A stretch of 64,000 nucleotides of DNA, taken from assembly GCF_009900745.1 (NCBI RefSeq), contig NZ_WXVU01000004.1, forward strand, positions 124,001 to 188,000, given 5' to 3'. Of the stretch, positions 42,191-52,285 are shown piece after piece (positions within the stretch are counted from its first letter, which is position 1; the number at the start of each line of letters is the position of its first letter). The stretch comes from Chryseobacterium sp. c4a (GTDB taxonomy: Bacteria; Bacteroidota; Bacteroidia; Flavobacteriales; Weeksellaceae). A program made the position numbers and the translations under genes. The notes under the pieces are model-generated. The model saw only the letters and a program-made list of their open reading frames with translations, ran no database searches and had not been told where the DNA came from.

Positions 42191-45157
42191 ATGAAAAAAA
42201 AAGTTACTTTCTTATTTGCGTTAGCTATAGGCTTAACAAGCTTGCAAGCTCAGCGTTGGGAACCGGTTTCCCAAAGAGTTAGTCCGATAAGGAAAGAGGT
42301 AAATATCCTTCATTCTTACAAATTCGACCTCAATGCATTGAGAGAATTATTAAAAAATGCTCCAGAAGCCGGCCAAGGAAATCCGGTAGTTGTTTCTCTT
42401 CCTACTACTGATGGAAAAGTTGAAAGATTTTCGGTCTACAGTGCTCCTGTTGTAGCAAAATCAATGGCTGAAAGGTATGAATTAGGTGCTTATTCCGGGG
42501 TTGGACTGGATAATCCTACAAAACAGGTAAGATTCAGTACAGCTCCGAATGATTTCCAATCAATGCTTTTTGATTCTAAAACAGGAAAATATGAATTTAT
42601 AGAACCTATCAATAAGGAAAAAGATGTGTATGGTGTTTTCTTTAAAACGAACAAAACATCAGACGGAACTCCTTTTGAATGTACTACATCTGAGCCTGAA
42701 AATGCAAAAAAGCAGATGAAGCAACTTCTACAATCAAAAAAAGGATTAAGCGGCGCAGGGGTTTCTAATAAAAACAATGATCAAAAGTATAGAACATACA
42801 GGCTTGCCGTTTCTGTAAACGGAGAATATACCCAACTTGCGGGTGGTGTTCCAGGCGCTGCTGCACGTATTAACGCTACCATCAATAGAGTAAATGGTGT
42901 GTATGAAAAGGATTTGGGAATTCATTTGATTGTACAGGATTTTCCACAAATTATTTTTACAGATCCAGCTACAGACCCTTATTCAAATGTTATTGCTAAT
43001 ACTAATGGTACTTACAGTGCCCCTTCAGCATGGAACTTACAGGTTCAGCAAACACTTACCAATACAGTCGGTATAGGCAATGAAGCCTATGATGTTGGCC
43101 ACTTTTTTGGCCACAGAGGTGGTGGTGGAAGTGCGGGAAGAGTCGGAAATGTATGTATAAATCCTGCCAGCAATAATGATGCAACCTCTAAAGGAGCTGG
43201 AATCACTTCACCATCTGTAGTAGATCAACCTTTTGGAGATGCTTTTGACATTGACTATGTCGCTCATGAATTAGGTCATCAATTAGGAGGCCGTCATACA
43301 ATGACTGTTAATCAAAATCAATCGGATGTTCCAATAGAACCAGGATCAGGATCTACGATTATGGGATATGCAGGAATTACTGCGGCCAATGTCCAAATGC
43401 ATTCGGATGCTTACTTTCATGTCATCAATATTGAGCAAATACAAGCGTATGTAAATAGTAAAACTTGTGGAATTACGACTCCAGTTGTCAATACTCCACC
43501 TGTGATACAACCACTTACGAACAGGATTATTCCCAAAGGAACTGCTTTTGTATTAACAGCCAATGCCACCGATGCTCAAAATGACCCTATGACTTACGCA
43601 TGGGAGCAATATGATATTTCTGGTACTCTATTTAATACTTTAACCTCTACCCGTACTGGTGGTGCCGCTTTCAGATCTCTATCTCCAACAACCTCACCTT
43701 CCCGCTATTTTCCCAAACTGACAACCGTACTCAATGGAAACCTTACAACGGTACAGGACTGGGAACTTTTACCAGGTGTAGCAAGAGTCATGAATTTTAA
43801 AGTAACAGTAAGGGATAATAACCCTGATATCACTCAGCAGCAAACCCAAAGTAGTCCGGTAAAAGTGGATGTTGGGAATGACGGGCCATTCAAGGTAACT
43901 TCAAATACTGTTTATAACAACCTGGCTGGTGCCATTACCTGGGATGTTGTAAATACAAACGGCTCTCCTTATAATGTGCAGAATGTTAAAATAGATTATA
44001 CCACAGACAACGGAACTACATGGACAGTTGTTACTCCATCTACTCCTAATGATGGAGTTGAACCTTTTTCATTCTCATCCCTCGCCACAGGTTCTAATCT
44101 AAAGATAAGAGTAAGCGCTGTTGATAATATTTTTTATGCCATTGGAAGTGCCACGGTGTCTGCTTCAGCAAGTCCTTGTTCTACCGATACCGCTCCTACA
44201 GGAATTGCAGTCACTGGAGTTACAAAGTCTTCAGCCAATATCAATTGGTCTGCCCTCCAAGGAGCAGAATATTCTTTACTATATAGAAAAGTGGGTACTA
44301 CAACATGGGTAACCGTTCCTGCAGCGGCCAACTCTTCTTATCTTTCCAGCTTAGACCCAGCTACTCAATATGAAGTACAAGTAGCCAATGTATGTAATTC
44401 TACCGTTGGAACCTATTCAGCTTCTACTAATTTCACTACTCTGCCTTTTATTTGTGCAGTTTCAGCAGATCCTTCGGATGAGTATATTTCTAATGTTACG
44501 GTAACCCCTGCAGGTATGAATGCTATTTCCAATACAAGTGCGGCTTCTTCATACACCGATTACACCACCGATCAGACAAAATTAATTACTCTAAAACCAG
44601 GATCATCAAACAACACAATCAGTGTAACCAAAAAATGGACAAGTACAACGACCTATAATGAAGGAGTAACAGCATGGATAGACTTCAATAAAGATGGATA
44701 TTTTGCTGAATCTGAAATCATTCTCACAACCGTCCCTAATAAAGTTACTCCGGTAACCGGAACATTCTCTGTACCTATGAATGCCTATACAGGAGGAAAT
44801 GTAATTATGAGAGTGATAATGGCCTATGGTACCCAACCACAAAACGGATGCAGCAGCCAGGACTATGGTGAAATAGAAGACTACCCTATCCTTATCCAAC
44901 AAGAGCTTGCTACAAGTGATGTGACAAAAGATAAAGCTTCTATTCAGATTTATCCTAACCCAGTAAGTGATATCCTGAATGTAACTCAGGTTTCCCCTAA
45001 GGCACAATTCTCAATCACCAATATTGCAGGCCAGAAAGTAATGAGCGGCCAGATCTCAGATAATAAGATCTCCGTTTCAAGACTAAGCACTGGAGCGTAT
45101 GTCATTTCAATTGAAGATAAAGGAACTACTTCAAACCTGAAATTTATTAAAAAATAA
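42191..45157 (+). CDS. secreted M12B-like zinc metalloprotease with type IX sorting domain, copy 1
   Basis: The protein has 988 residues: a signal peptide (to about residue 20, SLQAQ), a propeptide-like region, and a reprolysin-type catalytic domain. The zinc motif is HELGHQLGGRH (about residue 359), followed by a Met-turn-like GSGSTIMGYAG. Further on are a fibronectin-III-like domain (about 665-755), a GEVED-type domain (about 765-905) and a C-terminal type A sorting domain (IYPNPVSDILNV to the end KFIKK). It is exported by the type IX system and then released or attached at the surface. A near copy follows. Confidence 0.93.
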   Translation: MKKKVTFLFALAIGLTSLQAQRWEPVSQRVSPIRKEVNILHSYKFDLNALRELLKNAPEAGQGNPVVVSLPTTDGKVERFSVYSAPVVAKSMAERYELGAYSGVGLDNPTKQVRFSTAPNDFQSMLFDSKTGKYEFIEPINKEKDVYGVFFKTNKTSDGTPFECTTSEPENAKKQMKQLLQSKKGLSGAGVSNKNNDQKYRTYRLAVSVNGEYTQLAGGVPGAAARINATINRVNGVYEKDLGIHLIVQDFPQIIFTDPATDPYSNVIANTNGTYSAPSAWNLQVQQTLTNTVGIGNEAYDVGHFFGHRGGGGSAGRVGNVCINPASNNDATSKGAGITSPSVVDQPFGDAFDIDYVAHELGHQLGGRHTMTVNQNQSDVPIEPGSGSTIMGYAGITAANVQMHSDAYFHVINIEQIQAYVNSKTCGITTPVVNTPPVIQPLTNRIIPKGTAFVLTANATDAQNDPMTYAWEQYDISGTLFNTLTSTRTGGAAFRSLSPTTSPSRYFPKLTTVLNGNLTTVQDWELLPGVARVMNFKVTVRDNNPDITQQQTQSSPVKVDVGNDGPFKVTSNTVYNNLAGAITWDVVNTNGSPYNVQNVKIDYTTDNGTTWTVVTPSTPNDGVEPFSFSSLATGSNLKIRVSAVDNIFYAIGSATVSASASPCSTDTAPTGIAVTGVTKSSANINWSALQGAEYSLLYRKVGTTTWVTVPAAANSSYLSSLDPATQYEVQVANVCNSTVGTYSASTNFTTLPFICAVSADPSDEYISNVTVTPAGMNAISNTSAASSYTDYTTDQTKLITLKPGSSNNTISVTKKWTSTTTYNEGVTAWIDFNKDGYFAESEIILTTVPNKVTPVTGTFSVPMNAYTGGNVIMRVIMAYGTQPQNGCSSQDYGEIEDYPILIQQELATSDVTKDKASIQIYPNPVSDILNVTQVSPKAQFSITNIAGQKVMSGQISDNKISVSRLSTGAYVISIEDKGTTSNLKFIKK

Positions 45158-45175
45158 AAATGATCATATTTTATA

Positions 45176-45201
45176 AAGCCCGGCATTAGCCGGGCTTTTT
45201 T
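45176..45201 (+). terminator. terminator of protease copy 1
   Basis: AAGCCCGGC-ATTA-GCCGGGCTT plus T run. The same hairpin ends the second copy. Confidence 0.9.
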
Positions 45202-45475
45202 CATATAACACCCTAAGACTTTCATCAAAGAGATTCAGGCTATTTTATTTAATATAAATTCTGATTATGCACATTAAACAACAAACGGCTATAAATATTC
45301 TTCCTAAGTAATCCCTATTGATTGTAATATTTTCAATTAAAATAAAATTATTAAATAAAATATCAATTATTTTAAATTAATTTATTAAATAAATAACAAA
45401 AACACAAAATAAACAATTATACATTAATAAAATTAACTATTTTTAAACAAAACAATAATTTAAAAATAAAGTAAA
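45202..45475. other. AT-rich leader of protease copy 2
   Basis: The sequence is very AT-rich (many ATTAAAT stretches) with no gene. It must carry the promoter of the second protease, but no clear TAnnTTTG could be pinned down. Confidence 0.4.
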
Positions 45476-48436
45476 ATGAAAAAGAAATTTATTTTCGTCT
45501 GTGCATTAGGTTTAAACCTGATGGGACTACAAGCACAACGCTGGATGCCAGTGTCAGAGAGAGTGAATCCGGAAAGGAAAGAAGTAAATGTTCTACAGTC
45601 TTACCAATTTGATCTTAATACCCTGAGAGAATTATTAAAAAATGCTCCGGAAGCAGGTCAGGGAAATCCAATAGTTGTCTCCCTTCCTACTACTGATGGA
45701 AAAATTGAAAGATTCTCAGTATACAGTGCTCCTGTTATTGAAAAATCAATGGCTGAGAGATATCAATTAGGCGCTTATTCAGGGGTTGGACTAGACAATC
45801 CCAACAAACAGGTGAGGTTTAGTACAGCTCCCAATGATTTCCAATCTATGATTTTTGATATTAAGACTGGAAAATATGAATTTATAGAACCTATCAATAA
45901 AAAAAAGGATGTGTATGGTGTTTTCTTTAAATCTAACAAAACATCAGATGGATCTCCTTTTGAATGTACTACATCTGAGCCTGAAAAAGCGAAAAAGGAA
46001 ATGAAGCAGCTTCTACAATCAAAAAAAGAATTAAGCAGCATAGGAATTTCTAATAAAAATAATGATCAAAAGTTTCGAACTTACAGACTTGCTATTTCTG
46101 TAAACGGTGAATACACTCAACTTGCGGGTGGTGTTCCAGGTGCTGTTGCACGTATTAATGCTACCATCAACAGAGTGAATGGTGTATTTGAAAAGGATTT
46201 TGGCATTCGCATGATCGTTCAGGATTTTCCACAAATTATTTTTACAGATCCTGCAACAGATCCATATACAACTGTCACCCAAAATTCATCAGGGAGATGG
46301 GTAGCTCCCAGTGCTTGGAATTTAGAGCTTCAGCAAACACTTACCAATACACAAGGCATCGGCAATGCTGCTTATGATGTAGGCCACTTCTTTGGCCACA
46401 GAGGTGGTGGCGGATCTGCAGGTCGTGTGGGGAATGTCTGTATTGATCCTGCTAACAATAATGATAAAACCTCTAAAGGAGCAGGAATTACCTCTCCAAA
46501 TATTGTAGATCAACCTTATGGAGATACGTTTGATATAGACTTTGTAGCTCACGAACTTGGTCATCAGTTTGGTGCAAACCATACCATGTCCCTAAGCCTT
46601 CATGGAGCTCACATGGAACCAGGGTCCGGTTCTACCATTATGGGCTACGCAGGGATTACAGATGCCAATGTCCAGATGAATTCAGATGCCTATTTTCATG
46701 TAAAAAATATTGAAGAAGTACAGACTTATGTAAATTCAAAGACCTGTGGTATTGTAACGCCTACGACCAATACCCCACCAACTATACAGCCACTTCCTCA
46801 GAAAACAATTCCCAAAGGGACAGCATTTGTATTAACAGCCAGTGCCACTGATGCTGAAAACGATCCTATGACTTATGCATGGGAACAATATGATCTTGCC
46901 ACCGCTACTTTTGGGCCCGTAAACCCACATCGTCCTACTGGTGCCGATTTTAGATCTTTCACTCCTACAACTTCTCCTACCCGCTATTTTCCTAAACTTT
47001 CAAATGTACTCAACGGACTTCTTAGCAGCCCAATAGACTGGGAAACCGTATCTAATGTACAAAGAGAAATGAACTTTAAGGTAACGGTGAGGGACAACAG
47101 CCCTTCTGTAGACCAGCAACAAACACAAAGTGCTCTTGCTAAAGTAACAATAGGTGATGACGGCCCATTTACAATAACTTCCAATTCTGCATATAATAAT
47201 ATTCCGAGCACCATTACCTGGGAAGTCGCCAATACCAATGTAGCCCCTTATAATGTACAAAACGTTAAAATAGATTATACTGCAGACAACGGAAGTACAT
47301 GGACGGTCATCAGTCCTTCCACTCCGAATGATGGCTCTGAACCTTACTCATTCTCGTCACTCACAGTAGGTACTGATATAAAAATCAGAGTAAGTGCTGT
47401 TGACAACCTATTTTATGCAATAGGAAAGGCTACCATTTCTTCTGCTCAAACTTGTTCTTCAACTGCTCCGACAGGAGTAACATTCACAGGAATTACAAAA
47501 ACTACAGCCACTGCAACTTGGGACGCAGTAGAAGGAGGTAGTTATTCATTAATGTATAGAAAATTGGGAGCTCCTACATGGACAACCGTATCTACAACAA
47601 CGAATTCTTATCATCTTTCAGGACTAAGTGATGCTACCAAGTATGAGGCACAAGTAGCCAATGTATGCCAAACCACTACTGGAACCTATTCATCTCCTAA
47701 TGTTTTCGTTACCCCATCATATGAAGGTTGCCTCGTTATTTCAAACTCTAATGATGAATATATTTCCAATGTTACGGTAACCCCAGCAGGAATGTCAGCA
47801 ATGTCAAATGACAGTGGAGCATCAGAATATACAAATTATACTTCTGATTTGAGCAAACTGATTACTTTGAAAAAAGGAGCTGCAGGAAATAAGATCAGTG
47901 TGGCTAAAAAATGGAGCGGAACGAATTATAAAGAAGGAGTAACAGCATGGATCGATTATAACAAGGACGGATTATTCTCTGCTTCTGAAGTTATCTTTTC
48001 CAGTGCAGCGAGTACAACAACTCCTGTTTCAGGAACTTTCACTGTTCCTGCAACCGCTTACACAGATGGAAATGTAATCATGAGGGTAACACTGGCTTAT
48101 AATAAACAGCTACAAGACGGATGTACCGGTGCAGGAGATGGTGAGACTGAAGATTATCCTGTTCGTATCACGGATGAGCAGCCACTCAGCACTCATGATA
48201 TTACAAAAGACAACAGTACAATCCAAGTTTATCCTAATCCGGCAAGTGATGTACTGAACGTAACAAAAGTTTCTCCTAATGCAAAATTTACTATTACAAA
48301 TGCTGCAGGACAACTTGTAATGGATGGATACATCTCAGACAATAAGATCTCCGTTTCAAGGCTAAGCACCGGAGCGTATGTTATTTCAATTGAAGATAAA
48401 GGAACTACTTCAAATCTGAAATTTATTAAAAAATAA
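45476..48436 (+). CDS. secreted M12B-like zinc metalloprotease with type IX sorting domain, copy 2
   Basis: A 986-residue paralogue of the preceding gene with the same order: signal peptide, propeptide region, catalytic domain with HELGHQFGANH (about residue 359) and GSGSTIMGYAG, FnIII-like, GEVED-type and sorting domain. The middle is diverged, but the last 33 residues are the same as in copy 1, and the terminators are the same too. The two likely act on different substrates or are expressed differently. Confidence 0.93.
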   Translation: MKKKFIFVCALGLNLMGLQAQRWMPVSERVNPERKEVNVLQSYQFDLNTLRELLKNAPEAGQGNPIVVSLPTTDGKIERFSVYSAPVIEKSMAERYQLGAYSGVGLDNPNKQVRFSTAPNDFQSMIFDIKTGKYEFIEPINKKKDVYGVFFKSNKTSDGSPFECTTSEPEKAKKEMKQLLQSKKELSSIGISNKNNDQKFRTYRLAISVNGEYTQLAGGVPGAVARINATINRVNGVFEKDFGIRMIVQDFPQIIFTDPATDPYTTVTQNSSGRWVAPSAWNLELQQTLTNTQGIGNAAYDVGHFFGHRGGGGSAGRVGNVCIDPANNNDKTSKGAGITSPNIVDQPYGDTFDIDFVAHELGHQFGANHTMSLSLHGAHMEPGSGSTIMGYAGITDANVQMNSDAYFHVKNIEEVQTYVNSKTCGIVTPTTNTPPTIQPLPQKTIPKGTAFVLTASATDAENDPMTYAWEQYDLATATFGPVNPHRPTGADFRSFTPTTSPTRYFPKLSNVLNGLLSSPIDWETVSNVQREMNFKVTVRDNSPSVDQQQTQSALAKVTIGDDGPFTITSNSAYNNIPSTITWEVANTNVAPYNVQNVKIDYTADNGSTWTVISPSTPNDGSEPYSFSSLTVGTDIKIRVSAVDNLFYAIGKATISSAQTCSSTAPTGVTFTGITKTTATATWDAVEGGSYSLMYRKLGAPTWTTVSTTTNSYHLSGLSDATKYEAQVANVCQTTTGTYSSPNVFVTPSYEGCLVISNSNDEYISNVTVTPAGMSAMSNDSGASEYTNYTSDLSKLITLKKGAAGNKISVAKKWSGTNYKEGVTAWIDYNKDGLFSASEVIFSSAASTTTPVSGTFTVPATAYTDGNVIMRVTLAYNKQLQDGCTGAGDGETEDYPVRITDEQPLSTHDITKDNSTIQVYPNPASDVLNVTKVSPNAKFTITNAAGQLVMDGYISDNKISVSRLSTGAYVISIEDKGTTSNLKFIKK

Positions 48437-48454
48437 AAATGAGCATATTTTATA

Positions 48455-48481
48455 AAGCCCGGCATTAGCCGGGCTTTTTTT
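48455..48481 (+). terminator. terminator of protease copy 2
   Basis: The same stem and loop as at 45176-45201, AAGCCCGGC-ATTA-GCCGGGCTT, plus T run. Confidence 0.9.
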
Positions 48482-48546
48482 ATATATTTCAAAACATTTT
48501 ACCTGTATTTTTCCAGCATCTTTACCGGGCTGTTAATTTAATTTTA

Positions 48547-48554
48547 TACTTTTG
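48547..48554 (+). promoter_or_regulatory. -7 promoter element of M1 peptidase gene
   Basis: TACTTTTG fits TAnnTTTG, 24 bp before the ATG at 48579. Confidence 0.4.
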
Positions 48555-48578
48555 AAAAGATTATTAATTTAATTTTAC

Positions 48579-50210
48579 ATGAAAAAGCTGTCATACACTC
48601 TTTTATTTGTTTCCGGAATTGCTTTCGGGCAATTATTTGAAAGAGATAAGGTTTACACCAAACAAGATACTTTAAAAGGTTCCAATACGCCATTCAGAGA
48701 TTTCTGGGATGTTAAAAAATATGATTTTTCTGTGGAACCCGACTTTGAGCAGAAAAGCATTAAAGGAACCAATAAGATAAGCTTTGAAATTATAAAGGAT
48801 GTTGCCAACCCTGTATTTCAGATTGATCTGCAACAGCCTATGAAAGCAGGAAAAGTGATGGCAAACTTTCCTATTGCCAGCTATAAACAGGATGGTGATT
48901 TTATATTTATTACGACTAAGAAGAAGTTTAAAAAAGGAGAAAAATATACGATTGACGTTGATTATTCCGGGAATCCGCTTATTGCTAAAAATGCACCCTG
49001 GGATGGTGGATGGGTTTTCACCAAAGATAAAAACGGAAATCCGTGGATGAGCCCCGCTGTTCAGGGAATAGGGTCTTCTATCTGGCTTCCGACCAAAGAT
49101 ATCTGGAGTGATGAACCTGATAATGGTATCGTTATGAAAATCATTACCCCAAGTGATCTTGTAGGGGTTGGAAACGGAAGATTGATCGATAAAAAAACTA
49201 ATGGTAACAAAACCACCTATACCTGGGAAGTGAAAAACCCTATCAACGACTATTCTATCATTCCTAATATTGGCAAGTATGTAAATTTTAAAGATACTTT
49301 TGATGGGGAAAAGGGAAAACTTGATCTGGATTACTGGGTATTGGATTATAATTTAGAAAAAGCAAAGAAACAATTTGAACAGGTAAAACCAATGCTTTCT
49401 GCATTTGAATACTGGTTTGGGCCTTATCCTTTCTATGAAGACTCTTACAAACTTGTAGATTCCCCCTATCTGGGAATGGAGCACCAAAGTAACGTAGCCT
49501 ATGGAAATGATTACCAAAACGGCTACCGTGGAAAAGATCTTTCAGGAACAGGAATTGGTTTAAAATGGGATTATATCATCATTCACGAAAGTGGCCACGA
49601 ATGGTTTGCCAACAATATTACCGCAAAGGATGAAGCAGACATGTGGATTCATGAGAGTTTCACCATGTACTCGGAAATTCTTTTTACAGAAAATTATCTC
49701 GATAAAAAGTCTGCAGATTTATATGCTATTGGTCTTAGAGGTAAAATTGCAAATGATGTTCCTATCATTGGAAAATATGGGGTGAGAAATGAAGGAAGCG
49801 GAGATATGTATCCAAAGGGAGCCAATATGCTTCATACGATAAGACAGGTCATTAATAATGATGACAAATTCAGACAGATTTTAAGAGGCTTAGGCAAAGA
49901 TTTTTATCATCAGACTGTTACTACAAAACAAATTGAAGATTATATTTCATCAAAATCGGGAATTGATTTCTCTACAGTTTTTGACCAGTATCTGAGAACG
50001 ATTAAAATTCCTACTCTTGAATATACTCAAAATGGAGATACCTTGAAATTCAGATACACGGATATTGTGAAAAACCTGAAACTTCCCATCATTATCAATG
50101 GAAATCAGACCATAAATCCAACTGAAGAATGGCAGACCGTAAAACTTAAAAAGAATACTCCGGTTGATTTTAACCGAAATTATTACATTAATTATTTAAG
50201 TGTTCAATAA
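48579..50210 (+). CDS. M1-family metallopeptidase (aminopeptidase N-like), exported
   Basis: The protein has 543 residues. A signal peptide (MKKLSYTLLFVSGIAFGQ) is followed by the N-terminal beta domain and a gluzincin catalytic domain. LGMEHQSNVAYGND corresponds to the GxMEN exopeptidase motif. HESGHEWFANN with a Glu 18 residues on (MWIHESF) is the HExxH-x18-E zinc site, about residue 336. It lacks the large C-terminal helical domain of E. coli PepN, as in short M1 members. Cleaves N-terminal residues of peptides in the periplasm. Confidence 0.93.
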   Translation: MKKLSYTLLFVSGIAFGQLFERDKVYTKQDTLKGSNTPFRDFWDVKKYDFSVEPDFEQKSIKGTNKISFEIIKDVANPVFQIDLQQPMKAGKVMANFPIASYKQDGDFIFITTKKKFKKGEKYTIDVDYSGNPLIAKNAPWDGGWVFTKDKNGNPWMSPAVQGIGSSIWLPTKDIWSDEPDNGIVMKIITPSDLVGVGNGRLIDKKTNGNKTTYTWEVKNPINDYSIIPNIGKYVNFKDTFDGEKGKLDLDYWVLDYNLEKAKKQFEQVKPMLSAFEYWFGPYPFYEDSYKLVDSPYLGMEHQSNVAYGNDYQNGYRGKDLSGTGIGLKWDYIIIHESGHEWFANNITAKDEADMWIHESFTMYSEILFTENYLDKKSADLYAIGLRGKIANDVPIIGKYGVRNEGSGDMYPKGANMLHTIRQVINNDDKFRQILRGLGKDFYHQTVTTKQIEDYISSKSGIDFSTVFDQYLRTIKIPTLEYTQNGDTLKFRYTDIVKNLKLPIIINGNQTINPTEEWQTVKLKKNTPVDFNRNYYINYLSVQ

Positions 50211-50213
50211 ATA

Positions 50214-50251
50214 AAAAGGCAAATTCGCAAATAAGCAAATTTGCCTTTTTT
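50214..50251 (+). terminator. terminator of M1 peptidase gene
   Basis: AAAGGCAAATT pairs with AAATTTGCCTTT around a short loop, followed by T run. Confidence 0.8.
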
Positions 50252-50343
50252 ATTGTAAAGTAAAAATTTTAAGAAAAGTTTAATACTCTATCTCGTAACA
50301 AAAGGAAAAAATAAACAACTATTTATCTATAAATTCAAACCTA

Positions 50344-52200
50344 ATGAGAAAAACAGCACTTAGCTTAGGCCTTTTTGCCGCTTTTTTAGCAAATGCACAA
50401 TCTATAAAGACCACCATTGACCTCGTTAATGTAAAAGATGATAAAGTAGCCGTTACTATGGAGTTTCCGAAAATGAAATCGGGAGATATCAAATTCCATT
50501 TTCCAAAAACGGTTCCGGGAACATATTCTGTAGATGATTATGGAAGATTCATAGAGGGTATTAAGTTTTATGACAACAAAGGAAAGGAATTGGCCTTTAC
50601 AAAGGTTAATGAAAATAGCTATTCATTGAAAAATGCTCAAAACTTAAACAAGATCACATATCTTGTAAATGATAGCTTCGATGAAGAAACCGATACCTCA
50701 AAACATAAAGCAGTGTTCTCTCCTTCAGGAACTGATATTGAGGAAGGTAAAGTTTATATGATCAATACGCATGGCTTTGTTGGATATATTGAAAATATGC
50801 AGGATGTTCCTTATCAGCTGGTAATTCAAAAACCAACTGATTTCTATGGAACAACAGCGTTGGTAGATCAGGATAAATCTGAGTCTACAGATACCTATAC
50901 CCTTGCTAATTATGCAAAAGTGACAGATTCACCATTGATGTATACCAAACCGGACTATATCACCTTCAATGCCGGAGGAATGGAACTTGTTCTGGGAGTT
51001 TATTCTCCAACCGGAAAGTACAAGGCCGCAGATTTCAAAGATAATCTTGAAAAAATGGTGATTGCTCAAAAGAAATTCCTTGGGGATATGAACACCAATA
51101 AAAAGTATGCTATTATGCTTTACTTATCTGGCGGAAATGGCCCTGATGTTCATGGATTTGGAGCGTTAGAACATCATGAATCTACCAGCGTGGTTCTCCC
51201 TGAAGGAATGCCTAAAGATGCTATTGACCAAACGATTACTGATGTAGTTTCCCATGAGTTCTTCCATACGGTAAATCCTTTAAAAACTCATTCTGAAGAG
51301 ATCCATTACTTTAATTATGCAGATCCGAAAATGTCTCAGCATTTGTGGATGTACGAAGGCGGAACCGAATATTTTGCTAATTTATTCCAGATTCAGGAAG
51401 GGCTTATCAACAAGGATGAGTTTCTTAAAAGAATTGTAGAAAAGATTAATAATTCCAAGAAGTACAATGATACAATGCCGTTTACGGTAATGAGTAAAAA
51501 TGTGTTACAGGATGCTTACAAAGATCAGTATAGAAATGTATATGAAAAAGGAGCTCTTTTGGCCATGTGTATGGATATTGAACTGAGAAAGTTATCTAAC
51601 GGCGAAATGGGATATCGTGATATGATCAGAAAATTGTCCCAAAGATTTGGTGAAAACAAACCATTTAAAGATGACAAATTGATTGACGAGCTGGTAACCG
51701 TAACGGGCTATCCTCAGATCAAGGATTTTTATAATAAATATATTGCCGGAAGCCAACCTACTCCTTACGTAGAATATCTGAAAATGGTAGGGGTAGAGGT
51801 GAGCAAAAAGGAACTTCCTCCTATTTTCTGGTTTATTAAGGATCCTACTCAAACGGGTTACGATCCGGGAACTCAAGCATTAGCATTTGATGAGGATGCT
51901 ACTCTATCTCCATTTGCAAAAAGTGTTGGGTTTAAATTGACAGATAAGGTACTTGCCATAGATGGAAGAGTAGTCGACATCAACAAGCTGGCAGATTTAA
52001 TGGGCTATACCAGAACCATTAAAGAGGGTCAGGAAGTAACGGTAACAATTTTAAGAGACAATGCTGGTAAAAATGAAAAAATGACTCTTAAAGGTAAAGC
52101 TATTCTGGATAAAGTAGACAGAGAAAAAATCCAGTTCAAAGCCAATCCGACTCCGGAGGAACTAAAATTACAAACTCAGTGGTTAACTGGTAAAAAATAA
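50344..52200 (+). CDS. M61-family metallopeptidase with PDZ domain, exported
   Basis: This 618-residue protein has a signal peptide (to ANAQ at residue 19) and an N-terminal beta domain. The catalytic domain contains HEFFH (about residue 303) and a downstream Glu in MYEGGTEYFAN. A C-terminal PDZ domain spans about residues 500-600 (GFKLTDKVLAIDGRVVDIN). Family M61 are glycyl aminopeptidases. The gene follows another metallopeptidase and probably works with it in peptide breakdown. Confidence 0.93.
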   Translation: MRKTALSLGLFAAFLANAQSIKTTIDLVNVKDDKVAVTMEFPKMKSGDIKFHFPKTVPGTYSVDDYGRFIEGIKFYDNKGKELAFTKVNENSYSLKNAQNLNKITYLVNDSFDEETDTSKHKAVFSPSGTDIEEGKVYMINTHGFVGYIENMQDVPYQLVIQKPTDFYGTTALVDQDKSESTDTYTLANYAKVTDSPLMYTKPDYITFNAGGMELVLGVYSPTGKYKAADFKDNLEKMVIAQKKFLGDMNTNKKYAIMLYLSGGNGPDVHGFGALEHHESTSVVLPEGMPKDAIDQTITDVVSHEFFHTVNPLKTHSEEIHYFNYADPKMSQHLWMYEGGTEYFANLFQIQEGLINKDEFLKRIVEKINNSKKYNDTMPFTVMSKNVLQDAYKDQYRNVYEKGALLAMCMDIELRKLSNGEMGYRDMIRKLSQRFGENKPFKDDKLIDELVTVTGYPQIKDFYNKYIAGSQPTPYVEYLKMVGVEVSKKELPPIFWFIKDPTQTGYDPGTQALAFDEDATLSPFAKSVGFKLTDKVLAIDGRVVDINKLADLMGYTRTIKEGQEVTVTILRDNAGKNEKMTLKGKAILDKVDREKIQFKANPTPEELKLQTQWLTGKK

Positions 52201-52205
52201 ACAAG

Positions 52206-52232
52206 AAAGCGGGGAAAACATCCCCGCTTTTT
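52206..52232 (+). terminator. terminator of M61 gene
   Basis: AAGCGGGGA-AAACA-TCCCCGCTT followed by T run. Confidence 0.88.
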
Positions 52233-52285
52233 TATTATTCCATATTATAGTAAATCTTTAATATAAACTTTCCTTATAGGTTTAA

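Noticed and set aside
44606..45007. 133-codon minus-strand frame in the protease gene
   Set aside because: Antisense of a GEVED/sorting-domain coding region; similar shadows appear in the paralogue.
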